The notes under the pieces: generated by a model
The model's database searches: none
Told to the model about the DNA's origin: nothing
What the model saw: the letters and a program-made list of their open reading frames with translations, nothing else
Program-made: the position numbers and the translations under genes
In this document: in pieces, positions 11,301 to 19,762 of the stretch
Position numbering within the stretch: the stretch's first letter is position 1
How the letters are laid out: every line of letters begins with the position of its first letter
Assembly (NCBI GenBank): GCA_012932865.1
Contig: SAXG01000150.1
Coordinates: 1 to 49,501 of the forward strand
Direction: 5' to 3'
Length of the DNA stretch: 49,501 nucleotides
Source of the DNA: Amylostereum areolatum
Lineage: Eukaryota > Basidiomycota > Agaricomycetes > Russulales > Stereaceae

Positions 11301-11595
11301 CACGCGCTCCTCCTCGACTCCCGCGCACACATCCCCGAGTACGTCGCGCCCCCTCTTCCCCTTCCTCGCCTCGTCCTCCGCCCACCGCTCACCCCCTTTC
11401 TGCCTTGCTTCCAGAAACGTCAAGCACGCGCTCCTTCTGGCCAACGTCGTCGCGGACTCCCGGTACCGGCTCTACGAAGACTTCTCCGGCCCTGGCGGAC
11501 GAAGGCTGGGCGAGTATCTGGACAGGGTGCGCGGGGCGGTGTGCGCGGGGCTGGAGGGGGGTGGCTCGGATCCTTTGAGGGCTGCTTCGGTGTGA
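8302..11595 (+). CDS. NUP107: Nup107/Nup84-type nucleoporin of the Y-complex
   Basis: Structural nucleoporin of the Nup107-160 (Nup84) complex that scaffolds the nuclear pore. My exon model is 8302-8591, 8648-8976, 9283-9430, 9481-9587, 9642-9952, 10005-10127, 10181-10298, 10361-10742, 10810-11024, 11083-11167, 11233-11338 and 11415-11595, giving about 797 residues, close to family size (yeast Nup84 is 726). Family hallmarks include an early segment with acidic, Glu-rich helices, an LCREVHQPWRAASI motif and a long alpha-helical C-terminal half. The model closes in frame throughout except for one extra C in a six-C run near 8709 (five in the truncated copy), which shifts the frame after the PYTP residues; this is either an assembly error or a real lesion. 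The intron after 9952 appears to be a GC-AG intron. The second intron holds a 248-bp foldback element. The transcript start faces repeat element copy A head-to-head. Confidence 0.88.
8994..9241. mobile_element. Foldback MITE-like element inside a Nup107 intron (copy in full gene)
   Basis: Same 248-bp palindromic element as at 416-663, with matching CACAGCAAACC termini and TGT on both sides. It occupies most of the 306-nt intron 8977-9282. Removing it and one TGT leaves a 55-nt intron with a CTGAC branch site and AG acceptor, the usual size for this gene, which supports insertion into a pre-existing intron. Confidence 0.85.
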
Positions 11596-12624
11596 ACGCG
11601 GCGCGGCTGGGGGTGTACGACGATACGATTGCTGTTACCTGTACTTTGCTCTCATGCGGCTCCGTATTCTATGTAACCAAGTGAGGAGGATAGACGGTCG
11701 GGGTGACCCCTGGCTCGAGACTGCATATGCATGCACCAACTCAACCGCGATTCTTCTTCTGTAGCCAGTTATTCAAGTTATCTAACACCAACTCCATATT
11801 GACACACTGGCACGCAGTATCGTAAGTGTTGTGCACATCCATGTTTGACCTTTACAATCGCGAAATCCTCCTCCGTCCATCTCCCACCGACAGCTGAGTC
11901 CCCATGATCAGCTACGCACGTCGAGCTACGGGCGCTGGGCCTCGCCGGGGGTTCAGAGAGGCGATCGGGCGCTGTGATATGTTCCTTGCGTACGCCCGGG
12001 GGGGGGGGGGGGGGGGGGGGGGGCTTTCCACCACGTCAAAAAATTCTTTCGAGAGGTCGACGGATGTCGATATGCGCGCATCGCTCACTGCTCTGCGCTG
12101 CATGTCGATCGATCGACGCTCGGGGCCCTGATTCATGTCATCGAGCGTCCAACCGTGCAAGCCGCTCGGTTTCAACATGATCTGCGCAAGGACGGCGGAG
12201 CAGCGAGCGCTGCATTCGTCCGTTTAGGGAGGCGTTCCGCCCGCCGCCCGCCCTCCGCTTTCCTCGAGGGCTGAGGCGCGTTCCTTCGATTCTTCAAAGA
12301 CGGTGGCCAGGTCGGCTTGTCAACGGTCAAGCCTCAGCGGCACGTTGCGTCCATCCGCATTGACCTGCAGGTCGCGTATAATGAACCGGTCATGCCTCGC
12401 TCGTGTCGACCCCGAACTTAGTATGTCTTGCTGCTCCAAGCTCCAACATACTTACCGTCGGTGGATTGGGCCGGCATTCGGTGCTCGATCCGCGGGCGCA
12501 CTCTGAGAATTATCGACGACCCAAGCTTTTCGTGAACGGCATGTATCCACGGGGGTCAAGGACGAGCACAAGTGAGAGTCAACGCGGCCTACAGCTTTGA
12601 GGCGCAAGCGGGATTGCCGTATAT
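11596..12624. other. Intergenic region downstream of Nup107
   Basis: About 1 kb without a gene I can support. It holds the Nup107 3' end and a run of 26 G (11998-12023). Short open frames on both strands show no family motif. Confidence 0.5.
11998..12023. repeat. Poly-G run of about 26 bases
   Basis: An uninterrupted homopolymer of G within unremarkable intergenic sequence. Long G runs can form quadruplexes, and are also typical places for assembly-length error or gap joining. The true length may differ from what is shown. Confidence 0.85.
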
Positions 12625-12818
12625 GAACTGCTTTCATACAAAATCAACAAAACATACCAGTTTGGGACCAAATACGGACAATAAATGAATGGCGCGCGGG
12701 CGCTTACGTGATTGTATTGTCTGTTTCTGGCCACGAAGGCGGAACAATAGGCCTCGAGGCTTTCATTGACCACAACGCCCTTGTCTTTCCTATGGCCCCC
12801 TCCTTTCGTCGCCGAGGT

Positions 12819-12828
12819 CTATATAACC
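12819..12828 (+). promoter_or_regulatory. TATA box of AA9 gene 1
   Basis: CTATATAACC lies about 150 bp upstream of the ATG at 12975 and is duplicated in the inverted copy. The stretch between contains a pyrimidine-rich leader with CACAC and TCTCT runs, as expected of a strong basidiomycete promoter. Confidence 0.6.
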
Positions 12829-12974
12829 CTCCGGGGGCTCCTTTCGGATTCCTCCCACTCTTGACGAGCTCCCGTTTCCTGTTCTCCAGTTTGACGCATT
12901 GCCCACACACTCTCTGCCTCTGCACACATTCTCTCTAACTGCATCCACGCTCTCAACCAGCTATACATCCTGCA

Positions 12975-14106
12975 ATGCAACTCATCGCGCTTCTCCCGCT
13001 CCTGCTCACACTTCTCCCCGGCGCCGCCGCCCACGGCTTCATCGGGGCCATCACCGTCGACGGCAAGGAATACAAGGGCTTCGAGCCCGGCGCGTCCTCC
13101 AAGGCGGGCTCTGCCATCCGACAGGTGGACACGATCGATCCGCTGAAGGGGGCGACGAACAAGAACCTCGGGTGCGGGTCGAACGCGAAGAACGCGAAGC
13201 TGCAGGCGACGGCGAAGCCGGGGAGCAAGATCGACGTCGCGTGGACGGACGCGGGCGGCCAGGCGGTGCGTTTGGATGCGTGTGGGCGGTTGTGTATGTG
13301 GGCGGCGTGTGCTTATGTTGATCTGTTGCAGTGGCCACACAACATCGGGCCCGTGCTGACGTACATGGCGGAGTGCACGGGCACGGCGGACTGCACGACG
13401 TTCGACACGGCGAACGCGCAGTGGTTCAAGATCGACGAGGTCGGCCTCAAGTCGGACGGCGCGACGTGGTTCCAGCAGGATTTCCGTGCGTGCCCTCCCC
13501 CCTCTTCGCCTTGTGCTGGCTTTGGCTGACGCGCGCGCGCGCGCGCGGGCTGTGTGCAGAGGACGGCAAGACGCTGCCGGTGACGCTGCCGGCGGACCTC
13601 AAGGCGGGCAACTACCTGTTCCGGTCGGAGATCATCGCGCTGCATCTGGCGGACAAGAAGGGCGGGGCGGAGTTCTACCCCGGGTGCGCACAGCTGCAGG
13701 TGACGGGCGACGGTGCGGGCGTGCCCGCGTCGACGGTGGCGCTCCCTGGCGCGTACTCGGACACGGACCCGGGCATCTTGGACCCTAGCGTGCGTTCTTC
13801 CGTGTTTTCCTGCGTCGGCGGCGACTCGTGTTGACGCTCGACGGGGGACAGGTGTTTGACCAGGGCGCGAAGTACACGTTCCCGGGCCCCGCGCTGTCGA
13901 ACCTCGTGGCTTCAACTGCGAACGCGACGTCGTCTGGGTCGCCGTCCGCGAAGAAGGCGGCCTCGGCGTCGTCGTCCGCCTCTGCGACCGTCTCTGCGTC
14001 GTCTGCGCCGGCGTCCTCGACCGGGGCGTCCAAGCAGTGCCGGAGCAAGAAGCGGGAGCCCCGCGCGCAGAGCAGCCGCCGCCGTTTCGCCCGCGATCGC
14101 ACCTGA
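12975..14106 (+). CDS. AA9-type lytic polysaccharide monooxygenase, gene 1
   Basis: Copper enzyme that oxidatively cleaves cellulose or related glucans outside the cell. Exons 12975-13265, 13332-13485, 13560-13789 and 13852-14106 join in frame to 309 residues. Residues 1-19 form a signal peptide ending in GAAA, which leaves His20 as the mature N-terminus for the copper histidine brace. The second brace histidine is in WPHNIGPV, and the axial tyrosine in GGAEFYPGC. Two positions differ from the usual family pattern: RSE instead of RHE in FRSEIIALH, and Glu instead of Gln before FYP. After the domain comes a Ser/Ala-rich linker and a basic C-terminal tail with one Cys (KQCRSKKR); there is no CBM1. 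The gene forms one arm of an inverted repeat with 17953-19080. Substrate and activity are not deducible. Confidence 0.9.
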
Positions 14107-14480
14107 TGCGTCGACGCTCTTCTCCATGCACTCCCGTCCCCGACCCGGCGTCGTTTCCGCTATCCTCATTCCACCCTTTTTTTTCATCCTCTTGGGCTGC
14201 CAGTGGTCACTGTATCCATATCCCCCCGTCTCTCTCTCTCTCTCTCTTCGCGACCTCGGCCGTGCCGCCGTTCGCATCTCTCCTGTTGTACTGCATACTC
14301 TTACGATGTGTTTTCCCCTCTGTCTCTCACTCATAACGCCCACTGTAGCCATGACGCTAGACGCCTCGTTCTCGTACGGTAGAGCTGTATACGTATCTCC
14401 CTAATCGTGCTGTATTGCCTTGGGGATGTGGCCCGAGGGCACGTCTATTCTGTTTGTAGCTTACAGGAATTGAATCATAA

Positions 14481-15447
14481 CTTTCCTCGACCACGTTCTC
14501 AAATTACTCGATCGCCTCGATCTGGGTTGTTTAACCTTCAGATCCACGTCCGTTCTGCCCTGTGCGATCTATTTTGAGAAACAGCTTCAGCGAAGGTACC
14601 TATAGAAGTTATGTAGCGACAGAATCGAGCCGTTCCTTCAAAGAGCGCTCTGGTCATCCTCCTCAGCGGAAGCCGCGCAAAACTAAAAGTCGATGTCAAC
14701 GGCTCGAGCTAAACGGCGATGCACGCCGCCGCCGCCCGCGTATATTGGACGGCAACGACGCGGCCTGAGGCCTGATCCTGTTCGTGTGGCATGTGGAGTG
14801 CGCGCGACGTAACCCGTACCGCGGGCGGTGCCGTTCACTTTCACTGCTGGGTAGCTCCTTCGACTCCGTCGTGCTAGAGAGCTGGGCGTTGGAGGCGTAA
14901 ATAAGGAGAATAGATGGTCCAGATTTCCGGGCACTTCACACAAGGACCGGGTTCGCCTCAGTCCAGCGGAGGCTAGCGGAGCCTGTTTTCTTCTTAGAGG
15001 AGCGGCCGGGCGTGCTCCACACGCGTGTGGACGGTCGCGTCGATCCGAATCTAACCTATCCCGACCCCCTTCAACGTCGCGGAAAACGCGCTTTCATTTA
15101 CAGTTGTTCGCGCTGGTCCGAGGGTGAACAAAGGAGAGGTGCGACTTGGGGTGCGACGTCGCGAGGAATTGTAAGCTGTAACAATAGGCACCACGGCCGC
15201 TTTGTTCTCATCAATGCCATCATGCATTGCGACGGCGTGAGCCAGATCGCGTTCGCGTTCACGCTAATGACTGTATCGCCGCCGCGTCGTACATGTGGTC
15301 GCCGCAGACGAACGGGGCAAAAGGCGGCACAGAATTGCGATGAAGGACGGTGGAGAGGAGTGGCCCGAGCGGTGATTTGCATGACGACTCAGTCGAAGGC
15401 GGCAACAGGAACCGAAAGCGCGGCGCGGACTGGCCATGCCATCAACG
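14481..15447. other. Intergenic region between AA9 genes 1 and 3
   Basis: About 1 kb between the left inverted-repeat arm and the TATA box of AA9 gene 3. Only short open frames are present and none carries a recognisable motif. It presumably holds upstream control sequence for the gene at 15661. Confidence 0.5.
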
Positions 15448-15457
15448 TTTATAAACC
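15448..15457 (+). promoter_or_regulatory. TATA box of AA9 gene 3
   Basis: TTTATAAACC lies about 210 bp upstream of the ATG at 15661 and is followed by a long pyrimidine-rich leader (15475-15645), a common feature of highly expressed fungal genes. Confidence 0.55.
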
Positions 15458-15660
15458 TGCACAGACTCGCGTTTTTCCCTTTTCCTCCCCATCTCCTCGA
15501 GATATTCCCGTCTCCCCCCTTCCTCCCGCCCGCCTCCCCCTCTTTCTTTTCTTTTCTTTTCCTCGTTGTCTCTGCGTGGCCCGCCTCGCCTCTTCACGCT
15601 CCCTCAGCACTTCTCCCTCTTTAACAGGATCCACTTGAACGAGTCTCCTATTTCCCCATC

Positions 15661-16800
15661 ATGCGTTGCGCTGCTCTCGCCCCGCTCTCCCTCGCCCTCC
15701 TCGCGCTCATCCCCTCCGTCGCCGCCCATGGCGCCCTCATGAAGATCGTCATCGACGGCAAGACCTACAAGGGCAACGGCCCCGGCGGCGACCCCAAGAC
15801 CACCGTCATTCGCCCCATCAAGGAGTACGAGGTCGGCCCCGTCAAGGGCGCCTCCAACCCCGACCTCATGTGCGGCATCGAGTCCAAGAACGCCGCCCTC
15901 GTCGCCGACGCGAAGCCCGGCAGCAAGATCGACGTCCTCTGGGCCGCCGAGGATCTCAGCCACGTGCGTCTCTTCCCTCTGTCCATCATCCGCGCCGAAC
16001 GCTCACCGCGATCGCGCAGTGGATCCACAAGGTCGGCCCCGTCCTCGCCTACATGGCCGAGTGCACCGGCGTCCCCGACTGCACCACCTTCGACCCCGCC
16101 GACGCCAAGTGGTTCAAGACCGACGAGCTCGGCCTCAAGCCCGACGGCACCACCTGGTGGATGGAGGACCTCTTCGACAGCAAGACCGTGTCCACCACCA
16201 TCCCCAAGGACCTCAAGGCCGGCAACTACCTCTTCCGCTCCGAGGTCATCGCCCTCCACAACGCCCTCACCGAAGGCGGCGCCGAGTTCTACCCCGGATG
16301 CGCCCAGCTCAAGGTCTCTGGCTCCGGCACCGGCACCCCCTCCCCCACCGTGTCTATCCCCGGCCTGTACTCCGACACCGACCCCGGCATCGTCGTCCCC
16401 GACGTGCGTTCCCCCTTCCGTTTCCTTCTTCGCGCGCTGACCCCGCCTCCAGATCTTCAACCCCGGGTTCAAGTACGACTTCCCCGGCGGCGTCGTCGCC
16501 TCCATCGGCGGTTCCTCGAGCTCGGGTTCGTCCAGCGGCGACGACTCCGCGTCCTCCTCCGCCAAGCCGTCGTCCACCAAGGCCGCCGCGTCCACGAAAG
16601 CGGCTGCTTCGACCAAGGCCGCCACGCCCAAGTCCACCGCGCCCGCGTCCTCCAGCACCGACGCCGCCGAGCCCGCCACCACCTCCGCGTCCAGCTCCGG
16701 CTCCGGCAAGACGTGCAAGAACAAGAGACGCGACGCCCGTCGCAGCCGCTCCCTCAAGCGCCACGCCGCCGGCATGCGCGCCGTCCACCGCCACTCATGA
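15661..16800 (+). CDS. AA9-type lytic polysaccharide monooxygenase, gene 3
   Basis: Secreted copper-dependent polysaccharide oxidase, paralogue of the flanking inverted pair. Exons 15661-15963, 16020-16403 and 16453-16800, all phase 0, give 344 residues. Signal peptide residues 1-22 end in SVAA, exposing His23 as the mature N-terminus. The second copper histidine is in WIHKVGPV, and the tyrosine in GGAEFYPGC. Like its neighbours it has RSE and AEFYP where most AA9 enzymes have RHE and AQFYP. The C-terminus is a long Ser/Lys/Ala linker with repeated SSTKAAA-type units followed by a basic tail with one Cys (KTCKNKRR) and many Arg and His. It has two introns, against three in the pair, because the middle intron is absent. 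Codons end mostly in C, unlike the G-rich usage of genes 1 and 2, which suggests strong expression or a different history. Confidence 0.92.
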
Positions 16801-17584
16801 TCCCCCCCCTCCCCCCCTCTCTCTGTCTCTGTCTCTCCCTTCCCGTATCTTTATCCCGTTTTATCAGTTATCCCCCCACCACGCTACTCACGGCCTAGCG
16901 TCCCCCCGCGTCCGTGCAGGGCGGCGCGCCCCCGGTGCGCGCGTCGCGACGTTTTCCCCGCCTCCGCTCTCCTGCCCGCCGTTGTGTTCTCCCCCGCATT
17001 TTTGCCCAGCCTCGCGTCGCGCTTTCTTTCTCTCTCGGCTTGTCCCGCGTATCTGCGATGCGCGCCCGACCTGCAACGCGCGAACGCGGATGGGCCCGGT
17101 TTTTGCGGGCTTGGTTTCGAGTGCGCCCGTGCTTAGCTTAGGTCCTTTGTACGGTGTCTTGTTTTCGCTGTGGAATGCTATCGGTTTCGTAAACACATCG
17201 TGGTGGACGTCGACCGGGGGCGGTCGGTGGAAGGAAGGGGGACGAAAACCGAACTTGACAAATTCCGCGCTCCAAAGCAGCAGACGAAAATCGCTCAGTT
17301 CGGCGGCTTCAATGGCGTGAAGGGTGGGCTACGAGAGATCGCCGGCACCCCGGTCGCCTCGTATTCTCTCCCTCCCGGCCTCCTCTTCTCCTTGCAAAGC
17401 ACGGGTCGAATCTGTCGTCAACTTCTGTGTGTATGTAAGTATGTTCGAACTTGTTTCTCGAAATAGATCCCTGCTCGTATATTTATGTATAGCACAGGGC
17501 AGAACAGACGCAGATCCAAAGCTTATCACAAACCACCGGGATCAATTTCGATGGAGCACCTCGAGGGCGATGTCAAGGGAAAGA
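16801..17584. other. Intergenic region downstream of AA9 gene 3
   Basis: Holds the 3' end of AA9 gene 3, starting with a CT-rich tract, up to the right inverted-repeat arm. No gene is supported. The convergent AA9 gene 2 terminates in the following arm. Confidence 0.5.
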
Positions 17585-17952
17585 CAACTATGATTGAATA
17601 TTGAATTCCTGTATGCAAGCTACAAACGGAACCAACGCGTGCCCTCGGGCCACATGCCCAGATGCTACAGCGCGATTAGGGAGATACGTATACAGCTCTA
17701 CCGTACGAGAACGAGGCGTCTAGCGTCATGGCTACAGCGGGGCGTTATGAGTGAGAGACAAAGGGGAAAACACGTTGTGACAGTAAGCAGGTGCGAACGA
17801 CGGCAAGGCCGAGGTCGCGAGGAGAGAGAGAGACGGGGATATGGATACAGTGACCACTGGCAGCCCAAGAGGATGAAAAAAAGGGTGGAATGAGGATAGC
17901 GGAAACGACGCCGGGTTGGGGACGGGAGTGCATGGAGAAGAGCGTCGACGCA

Positions 17953-19080
17953 TCAGGTGCGATCGCGGGCGAAACGGCGGCGGCTGCTCTGCGCGCGGGG
18001 CTCGCGCTTCTTGCTCCGGCACTGCTTGGACGCCCCGGTCGAGGACGCCGGCGCAGACGACGCAGAGGCGGTCGCAGAGGCGGACGACGACGCCGAGGCC
18101 GCCTTCTTCGCGGACGGCGACCCAGACGACGTCGCGTTCGCAGTTGAAGCCACGAGGTTCGACAGCGCGGGGCCCGGGAACGTGTACTTCGCGCCCTGGT
18201 CAAACACCTGTCCCCCGTCGAGCGTCAGCACGAGTCGCCGCCGACGCAGGAAAACACGGAAGAACGCACGCTAGGGTCCAAGATGCCCGGGTCCGTGTCC
18301 GAGTACGCGCCAGGGAGCGCCACCGTCGACGCGGGCACGCCCGCACCGTCGCCCGTCACCTGCAGCTGTGCGCACCCGGGGTAGAACTCCGCCCCGCCCT
18401 TCTTGTCCGCCAGATGCAGCGCGATGATCTCCGACCGGAACAGGTAGTTGCCCGCCTTGAGGTCCGCCGGCAGCGTCACCGGCAGCGTCTTGCCGTCCTC
18501 TGCACACAGCGCGCGCGCGCGCGCGTCAGCCAAAGCCAGCCCAAGGCGAAGAGGGGGGAGGGCACGCACGGAAATCCTGCTGGAACCACGTCGCGCCGTC
18601 CGACTTGAGGCCGACCTCGTCGATCTTGAACCACTGCGCGTTCGCCGTGTCGAACGTCGTGCAGTCCGCCGTGCCCGTGCACTCCGCCATGTACGTCAGC
18701 ACGGGCCCGATGTTGTGTGGCCACTGCAACAGATCAACATAAGCACACGCCGCCCACATACACAACCGCCCACACGCATCCAAACGCACCGCCTGGCCGC
18801 CCGCGTCCGTCCACGCGACGTCGATCTTGCTCCCCGGCTTCGCCGTCGCCTGCAGCTTCGCGTTCTTCGCGTTCGACCCGCACCCGAGGTTCTTGTTCGT
18901 CGCCCCCTTCAGCGGATTGATGGTGTCCACCTGTCGGATGGCAGAGCCCGCCTTGGAGGACGCGCCCGGCTCGAAGCCCTTGTATTCCTTGCCGTCGACG
19001 GTGATGGCCCCGATGAAGCCGTGGGCAGCGGCGCCGGGGAGAAGTGTGAGCAGGAGCGGGAGAAGCGCGATGAGTTGCAT
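17953..19080 (-). CDS. AA9-type lytic polysaccharide monooxygenase, gene 2
   Basis: Near-identical inverted copy of AA9 gene 1. Exons on the minus strand are 18790-19080, 18570-18723, 18270-18499 and 17953-18207, which join to 309 residues with the same signal peptide, mature N-terminal His20, WPHNIGPV histidine and AEFYPGC tyrosine. Visible changes are Asp to Asn after the VDTI residues and Val to Ala in the Ser/Ala-rich linker. The reading frame is intact, so both copies probably encode active enzyme. Its promoter, with a TATA box at 19227-19237, is also copied, which points to duplicated dosage. Function and reservations are as for gene 1. Confidence 0.9.
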
Positions 19081-19226
19081 TGCAGGATGTATAGCTGGTT
19101 GAGAGCGTGGATGCAGTTAGAGAGAATGTGTGCAGAGGCAGAGAGCGTGTGGGCAATGCGTCAAACTGGAGAACAGGAAACGGGGGCTCGTCGAGAGTGG
19201 GGGAAATCCAAGAGGAGACCCCGGAG

Positions 19227-19237
19227 GGTTATATAGG
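19227..19237 (-). promoter_or_regulatory. TATA box of AA9 gene 2
   Basis: On the minus strand CCTATATAACC lies about 150 bp upstream of the start codon at 19080, in the same place as in the inverted copy at 12819. Confidence 0.6.
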
Positions 19238-19387
19238 CCTCGGCGACGAAAAGAAGGGGCCATAAGAAAGACAAGGGGGTTGTGGTCAATGAAAGCCTCG
19301 AGGCCTATTGTTCCGCCAGAAACAGACAATGCAATCACGTAAGCGCCCACGCGAGGCCCCGTTATTGTCCGTATTTGGTTGTATATT

Positions 19388-19403
19388 ATCTATCTATCTA
19401 TCT
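19388..19403. repeat. ATCT microsatellite in the right inverted-repeat arm
   Basis: Four ATCT units lie in the distal promoter of AA9 gene 2 and are missing from the matching place in the left arm. The arm ends about 50 bp further on; the remaining sequence to the GH31 stop (19456-19762) shows no gene. Confidence 0.7.
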
Positions 19404-19762
19404 GGTCCCAAATTGGTATGTTTTCGTTGATTTCATATGAAAGCAGCTCACAAGGGGAGCCGGCCACAACGTCCTAAACGAAATGTCTTGACCAAGTGTC
19501 CGTAGGGGCCAAGGCTTGCCTGTCAGCGGCCACAACGCCAACAGATACATAATGAGCCTCAGAGGGCGGCACACCTTCGAAGAACAACTCAGTGTATTTC
19601 CCCAGTGCGTGTATGTACATCCTTTCTCTCAGCCTTAGGAGCTGGTGAATGTTTCGACGACGGTACCAAAGGTGTCGTCTGCGCGCGACGTTCGTCGTCC
19701 AAGAAAGACCACCCCAAATTCACGCCTCTGCCTCCATCGCAACGACCTCACACCAAACGACC

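Larger units (their letters stand above)
12625..14480 (+). repeat. Left arm of a 1.86-kb inverted repeat carrying an AA9 gene
   Basis: This arm matches the reverse complement of 17585-19455 at very high identity across promoter, coding sequence, introns and 3' end. Similarity fades at both edges: near 12625 the shared block begins around the GCTTTCATA sequence, and near 14480 it ends after the AGGAATT block. The arms flank a third AA9 gene in a spacer of about 3.1 kb. The left arm lacks the ATCT microsatellite of the right arm. Confidence 0.88.
17585..19455 (-). repeat. Right arm of the 1.86-kb inverted repeat carrying an AA9 gene
   Basis: Reverse-complement copy of 12625-14480. Differences in the coding part are a handful of substitutions (for example one Asp to Asn and one Val to Ala). 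Indels are concentrated in the third intron (a GC dinucleotide run) and the promoter. It uniquely contains a short ATCT tandem repeat at 19388-19403. Confidence 0.88.
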
